A stretch of 64,000 bases of DNA from Lautropia mirabilis (GCF_900637555.1 NZ_LR134378.1:940001-1004000); one strand, 5' to 3'; shown: positions 48,323-57,295, counted from the first letter of the stretch. Notes: a model not told the origin generated them from the letters alone. Made by a program: numbers and translations.

Positions 48323-50152
48323 GTGAAACGTAGCTGTTATGTCGGTGAATTGTCCGAGGCCTTTCTGGATCAGGAAGTGACCCTGATGGGGTGGGTGCAT
48401 CGGCGGCGGGATCATGGCGGGGTGATCTTCATCGATCTGCGCGACCGCGAGGGCCTGGCGCAGATCGTCTGCGACCCTGACCGCGCCGAGACCTTCCGCA
48501 CGGCGGAAAGCCTGCGCAACGAATACTGCATCCGCATTACCGGCAAGGTGCGTCGCCGCCCGGAAGGCACCGTCAATGACGGCATCCGCAGCGGCCAGGT
48601 GGAGGTGCTGTGCCATGAGCTGGAAGTGCTGAACCCGTCGGTCACGCCGCCGTTCCTGCTCGATGACGAGAACCTGTCCGAGAACACCCGCCTGACCTAC
48701 CGGGTGCTGGACCTGCGCCGCCCGGCCATGCAGAAGAACCTGATGCTGCGCCACCGGGTCACGATGGCGGTGCGCCGCTATCTGGATGACCTGGGCTTCG
48801 TGGATGTGGAAACGCCGATGCTGACGCGCTCCACCCCCGAGGGTGCACGGGACTACCTGGTGCCGTCGCGCGTGCACGATGGCTACTTCTACGCGCTGCC
48901 GCAGTCACCGCAGCTCTTCAAGCAGCTGCTGATGGTGGCCGGCTTCGACCGCTACTACCAGATCACCAAGTGCTTCCGGGACGAGGACCTGCGCGCCGAC
49001 CGCCAGCCCGAGTTCACGCAGATCGACTGCGAGACCTCCTTCCTGTCCGAGGAAGAGATCCGCGGCATCTTCGAACCGATGATCCGCACGATCTTCAAGC
49101 AGGTCATGAACGTGGACCTGCCTGATCCGTTCCCGACGATGAGCTTTGCCGAGGCCATGCGCCTGTACGGTTCGGACAAGCCCGATCTGCGCGTGAAGCT
49201 GCAGTTCACCGAACTCACCGATGTGATGAAGACGGTGGACTTCAAGGTCTTCTCCGGTCCGGCCAATGCCAAGGACGGTCGCGTGGTGGCGCTGCGCGTG
49301 CCGGGTGGCGCGTCCATCAGCCGCAGCGAGATCGACGCCTACACGCAGTTCGTGGGCATCTACGGTGCCAAGGGCCTGGCCTGGATCAAGGTCAACGACG
49401 TGAAGGCCGGCCGCGAAGGCCTGCAGTCGCCCATCGTCAAGAACCTGCATGACGAAGCCATCGCCGCCATCCTGGAGCGCACTGGCGCCCAGGACGGCGA
49501 CATCATCTTCTTCGGCGCCGACCGTGCCAAGGTGGTCAACGACGCCATCGGCGCGCTGCGCGTGAAGATCGGCCACTCCGAGTTCGGCAAGGGCCACGGC
49601 CTGTTCGAGGCCGGCTGGCAGCCGCTGTGGGTGCTGGACTTCCCGATGTTCGAGTACGACGAGGACGAGAAGCGCTGGGTGGCCCTGCATCACCCGTTCA
49701 CCTCGCCCAAGGACGGCCACGAGGACCTGCTGGAATCCGATCCGGGCGCCTGCATCGCCAAGGCCTACGACCTGGTGCTGAATGGCTGGGAGATGGGCGG
49801 CGGCTCGGTGCGTATCCACCGTGACGACGTGCAGAGCAAGGTCTTCCGCGCGCTGGCCATCGGACCTGAAGAGGCCGAAGCCAAGTTCGGCTTCCTGCTG
49901 TCGTCGCTGCGTTATGGTGCGCCCCCGCACGGTGGCCTGGCCTTCGGTCTGGACCGCATGGTCACGCTGATGACCGGTGCCGAGTCGATCCGCGACGTGA
50001 TCGCCTTCCCCAAGACGCAGCGTGCCCAGGATCTGCTCACGCAGGCGCCGTCGCCGGTGGACGAGAAGCAGCTGCGCGAGCTGCATATCCGCCTGCGCAA
50101 CCCCGTTGGCCAGGTGGCAGGCCAGCCCGCCGCAGATGGGCACAGCGCCTAA
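48323..50152 (+). CDS. aspS: Aspartyl-tRNA synthetase
   Basis: AspRS is a class IIb synthetase that charges tRNA-Asp; betaproteobacterial enzymes are often non-discriminating and may also charge tRNA-Asn (not testable here). It has 609 residues: OB anticodon-binding domain (1-110, '[20 protein letters not shown]'), motif 1 around '[20 protein letters not shown]', motif 2 '[17 protein letters not shown]', a GAD insertion at about 290-420, and motif 3 '[14 protein letters not shown]'. The GTG at 48323 is preceded by AGGAGAG, so it was chosen; the ATG at 48266 would add 19 residues. Confidence 0.96.
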   Translation: MKRSCYVGELSEAFLDQEVTLMGWVHRRRDHGGVIFIDLRDREGLAQIVCDPDRAETFRTAESLRNEYCIRITGKVRRRPEGTVNDGIRSGQVEVLCHELEVLNPSVTPPFLLDDENLSENTRLTYRVLDLRRPAMQKNLMLRHRVTMAVRRYLDDLGFVDVETPMLTRSTPEGARDYLVPSRVHDGYFYALPQSPQLFKQLLMVAGFDRYYQITKCFRDEDLRADRQPEFTQIDCETSFLSEEEIRGIFEPMIRTIFKQVMNVDLPDPFPTMSFAEAMRLYGSDKPDLRVKLQFTELTDVMKTVDFKVFSGPANAKDGRVVALRVPGGASISRSEIDAYTQFVGIYGAKGLAWIKVNDVKAGREGLQSPIVKNLHDEAIAAILERTGAQDGDIIFFGADRAKVVNDAIGALRVKIGHSEFGKGHGLFEAGWQPLWVLDFPMFEYDEDEKRWVALHHPFTSPKDGHEDLLESDPGACIAKAYDLVLNGWEMGGGSVRIHRDDVQSKVFRALAIGPEEAEAKFGFLLSSLRYGAPPHGGLAFGLDRMVTLMTGAESIRDVIAFPKTQRAQDLLTQAPSPVDEKQLRELHIRLRNPVGQVAGQPAADGHSA

Positions 50153-50624
50153 GATCCCCGAGTCCGTGCTGGTGGTGATCCACACCACCGACGGACAGGT
50201 GCTGCTGCTGGAGCGGGCCGACCGGCCCGGCTTCTGGCAGTCGGTGACCGGCAGCCTGGATGCGCCGGATGAGGCACCTTGCGCTGCGGCGCGGCGCGAG
50301 GTGCAGGAAGAAACCGGGCTGACGGCAGGGGTCGTGGGCCCGTTGCACGATCTGGGCATTCAGAATCGCTACGAGATCTATGCCCACTGGCGGCACCGCT
50401 ATGCGCCGGGGGTCACGCATAATACCGAGCATGTGTTTGCGCTGGCGCTGCCGGCCCCGGTTCCGGTGAAGCTGGCGCCCCGCGAGCATCTGGCCCATGC
50501 CTGGCTGGCCTGGGAAGAGGCGGCCCGGCGCTGCTTCTCGCCCAGCAACGCCGACGCGATCCGGATACTGGCGAAGCGCCTGGGCTGGAAGGCATCGACA
50601 GGCGAGGCAGGAGAGACACCATGA
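50136..50624 (+). CDS. nudB: Dihydroneopterin triphosphate diphosphatase (Nudix)
   Basis: NudB removes pyrophosphate from dihydroneopterin triphosphate in folate synthesis. It has 162 residues. The start '[20 protein letters not shown]' and the Nudix box in '[20 protein letters not shown]' continuing 'ETGL' (about 51-74) identify it. '[11 protein letters not shown]' is typical of NudB. It overlaps the end of aspS by 17 bp and couples to the next gene by 4 bp. Confidence 0.9.
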   Translation: MGTAPKIPESVLVVIHTTDGQVLLLERADRPGFWQSVTGSLDAPDEAPCAAARREVQEETGLTAGVVGPLHDLGIQNRYEIYAHWRHRYAPGVTHNTEHVFALALPAPVPVKLAPREHLAHAWLAWEEAARRCFSPSNADAIRILAKRLGWKASTGEAGETP

Positions 50625-51382
50625 AATCACTGCGGTTGCGGGTGGCCACCTACAACATCCACAAGGGCGTGGTGCCCGGGCCCTCGCTGCGCCGTCGTCC
50701 CATGGTGAAGGAAATGCGCCAGCGCCTGCATGAGCTGCAGGCCGACGTGGTGTTCCTGCAGGAAGTGCAGGGTCAGAACAATCGCTTTGCCAAGCGCTTC
50801 GCGCAGTGGCCTGCCGATCCGCAGGCCCAGTACCTGGCGCTGGACCCCGAGTCCTCCCGCCGTTTCCAGGCCGTCTATGGCCTCAATGCCCGTTACCTGC
50901 ACGGGCATCACGGCAACGCGCTGCTGTCGCAGTTTCCCATCCTGTCCATCGAGAACCGCGATTTCTCCGACCACGTGTTCGAGCGGCGCGGTGTCCTGCA
51001 CTGCGTGCTGCAGATGGGCGAGCGCGCGGTGCATTGCTTCGTCATCCACTTCGGGCTGTTCGCCCGTAGCCGGGCCCGTCAGGCCGGTGCGCTCATCGAC
51101 TGGATCCGCGCCGAGGTGCCTCCCGGTGCCCCGCTGCTGATCGCCGGCGACTTCAACGACTGGCAGGATGCCCTGAGCCGCCTCCTGGTGGAGCGGCTGG
51201 GCGTGTATGAGGTGCTGGACAGCGCCCGCACCTTCCCGGCGCTGATGCCGTGCCTGCGCATGGACCGCATCTATGTTCGCGGCTTTGCCGTGGAGACGGC
51301 CCAGGTGCTGCGGGGGCTCAGCTGGGCGCGGCTTTCCGATCATGCGCCGGTGGTGGCGGACCTGACGCTGCTGCCCGACTGA
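50621..51382 (+). CDS. Endonuclease/exonuclease/phosphatase (EEP) family hydrolase
   Basis: The 253-residue cytoplasmic protein carries EEP metal motifs: 'VATYNIHKGVV' (Asn), 'VFLQEVQGQNN' (Glu), 'IAGDFNDWQDAL' (Asp/Asn) and C-terminal 'SDHAPVVADL' (Asp-His). All catalytic residues are intact. No signal peptide is present. The position after nudB is conserved in Burkholderiales, often followed by a cardiolipin synthase; here no such gene follows. Substrate (DNA or phospho-compound) unknown. Confidence 0.85.
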   Translation: MKSLRLRVATYNIHKGVVPGPSLRRRPMVKEMRQRLHELQADVVFLQEVQGQNNRFAKRFAQWPADPQAQYLALDPESSRRFQAVYGLNARYLHGHHGNALLSQFPILSIENRDFSDHVFERRGVLHCVLQMGERAVHCFVIHFGLFARSRARQAGALIDWIRAEVPPGAPLLIAGDFNDWQDALSRLLVERLGVYEVLDSARTFPALMPCLRMDRIYVRGFAVETAQVLRGLSWARLSDHAPVVADLTLLPD

Positions 51383-51477
51383 TCCGGGCCCGTTCGCCCG
51401 TCCTGTCCTGTCGATTGTCATCATCCCCCACCGTGGGCGAGGCTATCATGACAAGGGTATTCAGGAGGAAGCGCACC

Positions 51478-52503
51478 ATGACGAAGGATGAGACGATGAG
51501 CTGGGTCGAAGAGATCTCCGTGGCCGGACAGCCGGCGTTCTGCCTGCGCAATGCCGTGGGGGACCAGGTGGTCGTCCTGCAGCATGGGGCGCAGATCCTG
51601 TCGTGGATGACGGCCGATGGCGTGGAGCGCCTGTACTGCACCTCGCGTCTGCCTTCGGAACCGAAACCCGTGCGCGGTGGCGTGCCGGTGATCTTTCCGC
51701 AATTCAATCAGCGGGGGCCGGATTTCACCCTGCCGCGCCATGGCTTTGCCCGCCAGCTGCGCTGGTACCGAATCGCGCCGAACGTGGCAGCCCAGGCCGC
51801 GCCTGCTCCCACCCCGTTCCCGGGCATGCCTGGGGCCGAACCGGGCGCTGTGGCGGCCAGTGCTCCGGCGCCTGCCGGTTGTGGTCTGCCCGAGACCCAT
51901 GTGCCGGCCGACATGACCGCGACCGAAGCCGTGCCCGGCCTGCATGCTGCCGACCTGGTGCTGGCGCTGGGGGATGGCCCCGAGACACACAAGAGCTGGG
52001 AACACGCCTTCCGCCTGCAGCTGCGTATCCGTCTGCTGCCCCAGCAGCTGGACTTGCAGCTGGTGCTCGACAATACCGGTACGCAGTCCATGCGCTTCAC
52101 GGCCGCGCTGCACACCTACCTGGCAGTTCCCGAGCTGCCGGGCACCACGCTGGATGGCCTGGAAGGCAGTACCCGGCTGGACACCCTGGTTCAGCCCAAC
52201 CGTCAGGAAGCCGCTCCGGGTGGGCCGTTGATCCTGCGGGGAGCCATCGACGACATCTATTTCGACGTGCCTCGGCCGCTGCGGCTGCACAGCGCTGGCG
52301 GGGCACTGCGCATTGGCATGAGCGGCGGCTTTGTCGATACGGTGGTGTGGAACCCCGGCCCTGAAGGGGCGAAGGCCCTGGCCGACATGCCTGACGACGA
52401 CTGGCGGCGAATGCTGTGCGTGGAGGCTGCCTGCATTGGCCGGCCTGCCGAGGTGCCGCCGGGCGGTCGCTGGCTGGCCGGGCAGCAGCTGCAGGTTCTC
52501 TGA
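51478..52503 (+). CDS. Hexose-6-phosphate mutarotase-like protein (aldose 1-epimerase superfamily)
   Basis: This superfamily interconverts alpha and beta hexose phosphates. The 341-residue protein shows 'GAQILSWMTADGVERLY', 'PVRGGVPVIFPQFNQRGP', 'PRHGFARQLRW' (active-site His) and the later 'HTYLAVPELPGTTLDGLEG'. A Pro/Ala-rich insert of about 60 residues (about 105-160) interrupts the fold after 'RIAPN'. The ATG at 51478 is preceded by AGGAGG at 9 bp; an in-frame ATG at 51448 also exists. E. coli YeaD is the best-known relative. Confidence 0.8.
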   Translation: MTKDETMSWVEEISVAGQPAFCLRNAVGDQVVVLQHGAQILSWMTADGVERLYCTSRLPSEPKPVRGGVPVIFPQFNQRGPDFTLPRHGFARQLRWYRIAPNVAAQAAPAPTPFPGMPGAEPGAVAASAPAPAGCGLPETHVPADMTATEAVPGLHAADLVLALGDGPETHKSWEHAFRLQLRIRLLPQQLDLQLVLDNTGTQSMRFTAALHTYLAVPELPGTTLDGLEGSTRLDTLVQPNRQEAAPGGPLILRGAIDDIYFDVPRPLRLHSAGGALRIGMSGGFVDTVVWNPGPEGAKALADMPDDDWRRMLCVEAACIGRPAEVPPGGRWLAGQQLQVL

Positions 52504-52565
52504 GCGTCAGCTGTTCGCGCAAGATTGCTTACGTTTCCCCGGAGTTTCAGGCGGGATCTCGATAT

Positions 52566-52591
52566 TTGTCACAGGGTTCCTGTGCTATTTT
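52566..52591 (+). promoter_or_regulatory. Extended -10 promoter with an internal dyad before elaA
   Basis: TGC-TATTTT (52583-52591) resembles an extended -10, and TTGTCA (52566-52571) stands 14 bp before it, which is short for a -35. A perfect dyad CACAGG-GTT-CCTGTG (52570-52584) fills the spacer, where a repressor would block polymerase. Confidence 0.35.
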
Positions 52592-52629
52592 TTGTGTTGC
52601 TGGGGCGTAACAGTCGGAGCAAGGAGAAC

Positions 52630-53190
52630 ATGAAGCACGAACCGTGGAGCCTGGGTGCCAGCCTGCCGGGTGCGGTCACGAAGAATGGCATCGAATGGGT
52701 GACACTGCCCTTCCGCGCGCTGGATGCGGCGGTGCTTTATCGCGTCCTCGCATTGCGCAGCAGCATCTTTGTCGTCGAGCAGGAATGCCTGTACCAGGAT
52801 ATCGACGGGCTCGACCAGCACGCGCTGATCGTCGTCGGCATCCGCCCCTGGGGTGCCACGGGCGATCATGGCGCCACCCTGTTTGACGTGATTGCCACGG
52901 CGCGCATCCTGCCGCCGGGCGTCGGCTTCGACGACCCCTCCATGGGTCGGCTGTGCGTGGCGCAGCCCTTCCGTCAGCGGGGCCTGGGCAGAACCCTGCT
53001 GGCCCACACGCTGCAATCCGCCCGTGAGGCCTTCCCCGGGCAGCCCATCCGCATTTCGGCCCAGGCGCACCTGGCGAACTTCTATCGGTCAGCCGGCTTC
53101 ATGCCGGTCTCGGATCCCTATCTGGAAGACGGCATTCCGCACCTGGAAATGCTGATTGCGCCCCAGAAGGACGCGCCCTTCATCGCCTGA
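52630..53190 (+). CDS. elaA: GNAT-family N-acetyltransferase, ElaA type
   Basis: The 186-residue protein has the ElaA signature 'FVVEQECLYQDIDGLDQHAL' and the acetyl-CoA loop 'VAQPFRQRGLGRTLL' followed by 'NFYRSAGFMPVSDPYLEDGI'. The start at 52630 follows AAGGAG at good distance. Substrate of ElaA is unknown in general. It is convergent with the thioesterase gene (7 bp between stops). Confidence 0.88.
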   Translation: MKHEPWSLGASLPGAVTKNGIEWVTLPFRALDAAVLYRVLALRSSIFVVEQECLYQDIDGLDQHALIVVGIRPWGATGDHGATLFDVIATARILPPGVGFDDPSMGRLCVAQPFRQRGLGRTLLAHTLQSAREAFPGQPIRISAQAHLANFYRSAGFMPVSDPYLEDGIPHLEMLIAPQKDAPFIA

Positions 53191-53197
53191 AGCCCGC

Positions 53198-53659
53198 TCA
53201 GGCGCGGGCTACAGAGGGCTGGTCCACCGGGCGAGGCTGGTCGTTCTCGTCCATGGCCACGTAGGTGAACAGGGCCTCCGAGACCTTGCGGACTTCCGTG
53301 GGGGCATGGATGTTGTGTTCGGTGTAGGCCTCCACCTTGCAGGTGACGGACGTGTTGCCCACGCGTACCACGTCGGCGTAGAACAACGTGCGTGAGCCAA
53401 CCTGGATGGGAGCCAGGAAGGTGAGCGTGTTGACGGCCACGGTGCTGACCCGGCCTCGGGCACGCTGCACGGCAGCCACGGCCCCGGCGATGTCCATCTG
53501 CGACATGATCCATCCCCCGAACACGTGGCCATGCGGGTTCGCATCGGGCGGCATGGGCACGATGGCCAGCACGGGCGTGCGGCCGCTGGGCAGCTCGCTC
53601 TGGGAGGTGTTGCGGGAAGACGGGGAACGATGGATCTCGGTCATGGTGCGGATGGACAT
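53198..53659 (-). CDS. yciA: Acyl-CoA thioesterase, YciA-like hotdog fold
   Basis: This cytosolic enzyme hydrolyses acyl-CoA thioesters. The 153-residue protein has the family block 'ANPHGHVFGGWIMSQMDIAG' and the later strand 'VEAYTEHNIHAPTEVRKVSE'. 'DANPHGHVFGG' replaces the common D-x-N-x-x-G-D-I-F-G-G; the catalytic Asp position is Asp-Ala-Asn, still with an acidic residue before it. Start could be 53659 or 53644 (second Met); neither has a clear ribosome binding site. Confidence 0.87.
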   Translation of the reverse strand: MSIRTMTEIHRSPSSRNTSQSELPSGRTPVLAIVPMPPDANPHGHVFGGWIMSQMDIAGAVAAVQRARGRVSTVAVNTLTFLAPIQVGSRTLFYADVVRVGNTSVTCKVEAYTEHNIHAPTEVRKVSEALFTYVAMDENDQPRPVDQPSVARA

Positions 53660-53738
53660 GCTGCCTGGCAGCATCGGACAGTTCGGCCAAGCATAACGCA
53701 TGCCGCCCCGGGGCGGCACGTGGCGTTTACCCGGTGGG

Positions 53739-55193
53739 TCATAGCGGCAGCTGCAGCACGTGCGGGCAGTGATCGCTGGGGCGGGGGCGCTCCAGCGACA
53801 GGGGCGCCTCGAAGGGCACCACCTGCACACGCAGGTCTTCCGGCGGTGTGCGCAGCCAGGCATCCAGATTGTGGCTCAGCAGGAAGACATCGATGTGGTG
53901 GTGGCAGCGAGCCAGCTTGCGGTAGGGGCCACTGGCCACCAGGGTCAGGCGGGTACCGCGTGGCTGGTCGTCATCCAGTTCCGGCAGCACGCTGGCAACA
54001 CGTCGCATCTCGTCCGACGTGCGTATCGGGGCGGCGGCCGGGCTTCCGTCGCCTCGCGCCGGCAGCCCCTGCCGGAGTTCCTGGCGCAGGTCCCGGTTGA
54101 AGTCACCACTGATCAGCACCGCATGGCCGGCCGCCATCTGACGATCCAGCCAGCCTTCCAGTGCCGGTACCTGTGACTGCAGCGTTTGACAGGATGACAG
54201 CCGCCGCCATTGTCGGGTGGGCTGGCGGCTCAGACTGCGGTCCAGTCGCCCCTGCCGGCAGCCCGCCTTCAGATGAACGTTCAGGATGGCCAGCGTGGGA
54301 GCTGGTCGTGCAGCTTTCGGGGGTGTACCGGATGGCTTCTCGGGCACGGGCAGTGGCAGGTACACGGCCAGCCCCGGCCGCGTGCGCCGACCTTCCGGGC
54401 TGCTGCGCGCCAGGCTTTCCACCACTTCCACCCGGGGCTCCTGCAGGAAGCGGTGGGTGGGCCAGGCCACGGCCAGGTTCTGCGAGATCGGGCCGCCGTT
54501 CCAGCGTTCGGCCGTCGTGTGGATTGTCCAGCCCTTGCCCAGCACCTGGCGAACGGCGTCAGCGTCGGTAATCTCCTGCATCAGCACGATGTCGGGTCGT
54601 GCCGTCCGGACCAGCTCGGCCAGCTGGCGTACCTTGGCATCCAGGTCCTGGCGTCGGTGCTGGGGGCCGAAGATGAGGCGCCCCTGCATGTCACGGCCGT
54701 TCAGGGCGTCACAATAGGGCAGCCCCGCCGGGCGACGGTCGCCAGGCCCGTCCCGCCAGCCCAGGGGTTCGCAGAAGGACTGCCAGCGCGCAAAGACGGC
54801 GGGCGACATCAGGTGCTCGGCATTCAGCGTCATGATGCGCAGGCCATTCGCATCGTCGATGGTCGCACTGCCCGCCACGCCGTCCGCCTGACGACGTGCC
54901 TTTCTGCCCTGGGGGCGATCATCGTTGCCCGTGCTTCCGGCTACCCGGGCGCTTGACCCGGCATGGGCGCGTGCACGCTTGTCCTTGTTCTTCTGTCCTT
55001 CCTTCTGGCGCCGCTTGCTCGTGGCGACCTGTTCACGCCATTCGGCCGGCACGTCAGGACGGTGCCCCTTGGTCAGAGTGGCCTCGCCGGTAGTCTGTGT
55101 ACTGGCGCCGCGGGTGGGATCGTCAGCCGAACAGCCCGCCAGACCCGTCAGCAGGGCGGTGGCAAGCAGCAGGGCAGGAAGGCGGTGGCGCAT
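53739..55193 (-). CDS. EEP-family hydrolase lipoprotein
   Basis: The 484-residue product has a signal peptide with lipobox LAGC (Cys21), a Lys/Arg/Ala-rich linker to about residue 115, then an endonuclease/exonuclease/phosphatase domain: 'LRIMTLNAEHLM', 'DIVLMQEITDADAV', 'VLISGDFNRDLRQ' and C-terminal 'RPSDHCPHVLQL'. All EEP metal residues are present. Being lipid-anchored, it would act on extracytoplasmic nucleic acid or phosphoesters. The start at 55193 is 12 bp from a nine-copy 11-bp tandem repeat (55206-55304), through which the frame happens to stay open to 55466. Confidence 0.83.
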   Translation of the reverse strand: MRHRLPALLLATALLTGLAGCSADDPTRGASTQTTGEATLTKGHRPDVPAEWREQVATSKRRQKEGQKNKDKRARAHAGSSARVAGSTGNDDRPQGRKARRQADGVAGSATIDDANGLRIMTLNAEHLMSPAVFARWQSFCEPLGWRDGPGDRRPAGLPYCDALNGRDMQGRLIFGPQHRRQDLDAKVRQLAELVRTARPDIVLMQEITDADAVRQVLGKGWTIHTTAERWNGGPISQNLAVAWPTHRFLQEPRVEVVESLARSSPEGRRTRPGLAVYLPLPVPEKPSGTPPKAARPAPTLAILNVHLKAGCRQGRLDRSLSRQPTRQWRRLSSCQTLQSQVPALEGWLDRQMAAGHAVLISGDFNRDLRQELRQGLPARGDGSPAAAPIRTSDEMRRVASVLPELDDDQPRGTRLTLVASGPYRKLARCHHHIDVFLLSHNLDAWLRTPPEDLRVQVVPFEAPLSLERPRPSDHCPHVLQLPL

Positions 55194-55205
55194 GGAGGTT
55201 CCGGG

Positions 55206-55304
55206 AAGGGGACGAGAAGGGGACGAGAAGGGGACGAGAAGGGGACGAGAAGGGGACGAGAAGGGGACGAGAAGGGGACGAGAAGGGGACGAGAAGGGGA
55301 CGAG
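55206..55304. repeat. Nine perfect copies of an 11-bp tandem repeat
   Basis: The unit AAGGGGACGAG repeats nine times without error, followed by a degenerate tenth. It lies immediately upstream of the lipoprotein start and between that gene and divergent pyrC. The unit is not a multiple of three, so any copy-number change would alter spacing and any upstream reading frame. Confidence 0.95.
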
Positions 55305-55542
55305 AAGGGGGCGAAGGAAGGAGGGCGCAAACGGACAGGGCAGGGTGAGCAGCAGAGATGGAATGGGCCACGGCTGCGGCACCGCAAGCAGCGTCCAGGG
55401 GAGGCAGCTGCCTGGGGCATGGCGGTGGTTCCGGCCACGAGCGTCGGCCCGTGATGATGCCATCATCGGTGGGGCGCCAATTCGGCCGAACGGCTTCGTC
55501 CACCATGGCCCGATGGACGGCGTGTCGGCATATCATTGCACC

Positions 55543-56634
55543 ATGGATACGCTGACCCTCAGAACCCCCGACGACTGGCACCTGCATCTGCGTGACGGTG
55601 CCGCCCTCCATTCGGTCGTGGCCGCTAGTGCACGCCAGTTTGGCCGTGCCATCATCATGCCCAACCTGCGCCCGCCCATCACCACGGTGGCCGAGGCCAC
55701 GGCCTATCGTGACCGCATCCGCCTCGCGCTGGATGAGGCCGTGGGGCGAGGCGAGATCAGCCAGGCCCAGGCGGCAAGCTTCCAGCCGCTGATGACGCTC
55801 TATCTCACCGAAAAGACCTCTGTGGACGACATCCGGCAGGCCGCTGCCGGGGACGTGGTGACGGCCGTCAAGCTCTATCCGGCCGGCGCTACCACCAATT
55901 CCGATGCGGGCGTGCGCGCCATCGACCGGGTGATTCCGGTGCTGGAAGCCATGGCCGAAGCCGGCATGCCGCTGCTGGTGCACGGTGAGGTCACGGATCC
56001 TGACGTGGATGTCTTCGATCGTGAGGCCGTCTTCATCGATCGCGTGATGATTCCGTTGCGCACCCGGCTGCCGCAGCTGAAGGTCGTGTTCGAGCACATC
56101 ACCACCCGTCAGGCGGCCGAGTACGTCAGGACTGACTCCGCCGAGCCTGGCATGCTGGGCGCCACCATCACGCCACAGCACCTGCTCTACAACCGCAATG
56201 CCATCTTCACCGGCGGGCTGCGTCCGCACTGGTACTGCCTGCCGGTGCTCAAGCGCGAAATCCACCGCACGGCACTGGTGGAGGTGGCCACCAGTGGCGA
56301 TCCTCGCTTCTTCCTGGGGACCGACAGCGCCCCCCATGCCCGTGCGCTGAAGGAAGTTGGCAATGGCTGTGCCGGCTGCTATACCGGCCCCCATGCCCTG
56401 GAGCTCTATGCCTGGGCCTTCGAGGCTGCCGGCGCACTGGACAAGCTGGATGCCTTTGCAAGCCTGCACGGCGCCCGCTTCTACGGAAGGGCGCCCAATA
56501 CCGGCACCATTACCCTGAAGCGCCAGGACTGGACCATTCCCGAGAGCCTGCCTTTTGCGGGAACCGAGATCGTGCCGCTGGCGGCCGGCGAGACATTGAG
56601 CTGGCAGGTGGTGGGCGAGGGCAGGACCGCCTGA
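55543..56634 (+). CDS. pyrC: Dihydroorotase
   Basis: PyrC closes N-carbamoyl-aspartate to dihydroorotate in pyrimidine synthesis. It has 363 residues. Metal ligands stand in 'DDWHLHLRDG' (HxH), the carboxylated Lys in 'VTAVKLYPAGATTNSDAGV', His in 'LLVHGEVTD' and 'VFEHITT', and Asp in 'FLGTDSAPH'. The start at 55543 gives 'MDTLTLRTPDDWH'; the ATG at 55513 would add ten residues. Open frame further upstream, through the tandem repeat, is not coding. Confidence 0.95.
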   Translation: MDTLTLRTPDDWHLHLRDGAALHSVVAASARQFGRAIIMPNLRPPITTVAEATAYRDRIRLALDEAVGRGEISQAQAASFQPLMTLYLTEKTSVDDIRQAAAGDVVTAVKLYPAGATTNSDAGVRAIDRVIPVLEAMAEAGMPLLVHGEVTDPDVDVFDREAVFIDRVMIPLRTRLPQLKVVFEHITTRQAAEYVRTDSAEPGMLGATITPQHLLYNRNAIFTGGLRPHWYCLPVLKREIHRTALVEVATSGDPRFFLGTDSAPHARALKEVGNGCAGCYTGPHALELYAWAFEAAGALDKLDAFASLHGARFYGRAPNTGTITLKRQDWTIPESLPFAGTEIVPLAAGETLSWQVVGEGRTA

Positions 56635-56664
56635 TTCCTCCATGCCGGACTGTCGGGGGCTTTT

Positions 56665-56673
56665 TGGTATGAT
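56665..56673 (+). promoter_or_regulatory. Extended -10 promoter for the entericidin-like genes
   Basis: TGG-TATGAT stands 31 bp after the pyrC stop and 82 bp before the first entericidin-like start. No clear -35 is seen, as is usual with an extended -10. Confidence 0.4.
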
Positions 56674-56754
56674 GCCCTCGGTGCCACCCTGTTGTGGCCC
56701 TTTCAATCAGTCCTCTCATCCTTGTTCTTCCCATTGCCGGGAAAGGAAAAAACC

Positions 56755-56898
56755 ATGATCAAGAAACTGAGCGCAGCCCTGCTGGGCGTCGCTTTCGTGC
56801 TGGCTGGCTGCAACACCGTGGCCGGCGTGGGCAAGGACATCAAGGCCGGTGGCGAAAAGCTGGAAAGAAAGGCCGAGGGCGTGAAGAGCGGTTCCTGA
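56755..56898 (+). CDS. Entericidin-like small lipoprotein 1
   Basis: The 47-residue product has a signal peptide and lipobox LAGC (Cys20), then 'NTVAGVGKDIKAGGEKLERK', matching the entericidin A/B family. Entericidins are membrane lipoproteins induced by stress in E. coli; EcnB has been linked to lysis and EcnA to protection. The ATG at 56755 follows AAAGGA. It is 52 bp upstream of a longer paralog with nearly the same first 40 residues. Confidence 0.85.
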   Translation: MIKKLSAALLGVAFVLAGCNTVAGVGKDIKAGGEKLERKAEGVKSGS

Positions 56899-56950
56899 GC
56901 CTTGAGCCAGAAACCTTCCCACAGAGATCGAGATTCAAGGAGATAAGAAC

Positions 56951-57295
56951 ATGATCAAGAAACTGAGCGCTGCCCTGGTGGGTGCCACCTTCGTGCTGGC
57001 CGGCTGCAACACCATGTCCGGCATGGGTCAGGACATCAAGGCCGGTGGCGAGAAGCTGGAGAAGAAAGCCGAGGACGTGAAGCACGGCTCGTCGGAAAGC
57101 ACCTCGCATGACGCCATGCACCACGAGCATGGCACGACGGCTGCCCAGCCCACCGAGACCATGACCAAGGAAGGCTCCTCATCGGACAGCTCGATGTGGG
57201 ACAAGACCAAGGAAAAAGCCTCGGAAATCAAGGACTCCGCCAAGGAGAAAGCCTCGGAACTGAAGGATTCCGCCAAGGAAAAGTTCAGCAAGTGA
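56951..57295 (+). CDS. Entericidin-like lipoprotein 2 with long helical tail
   Basis: The 114-residue product repeats the first 40 residues of its neighbour (MIKKLSAAL-VGATFVLAGC, then 'GQDIKAGGEKLEKKAEDV') and adds a His/Ser/Thr-rich linker and a tail of three near-repeats of K-E-K-A-S-E-x-K-D-S-A. The tail is a charged amphipathic helix similar to LEA or 11-mer repeat proteins. Preceded by AAGGAGATAAGAAC, a strong ribosome binding site. Probably co-transcribed with copy 1. Confidence 0.85.
   Translation: MIKKLSAALVGATFVLAGCNTMSGMGQDIKAGGEKLEKKAEDVKHGSSESTSHDAMHHEHGTTAAQPTETMTKEGSSSDSSMWDKTKEKASEIKDSAKEKASELKDSAKEKFSK

Noticed and set aside
55206-55304. CRISPR-like array
   Set aside because: The 11-bp units are directly adjacent with no spacers, and no cas gene is present.
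55194-55466. Upstream extension of the EEP lipoprotein through the tandem repeat
   Set aside because: It would place the signal peptide and lipobox about 110 residues inside the protein. The ATG at 55193 gives a normal signal peptide.
54925-55542. Upstream extension of pyrC through the tandem repeat
   Set aside because: Repeat-driven open frame; pyrC starts naturally at 55543 with its conserved N-terminus.
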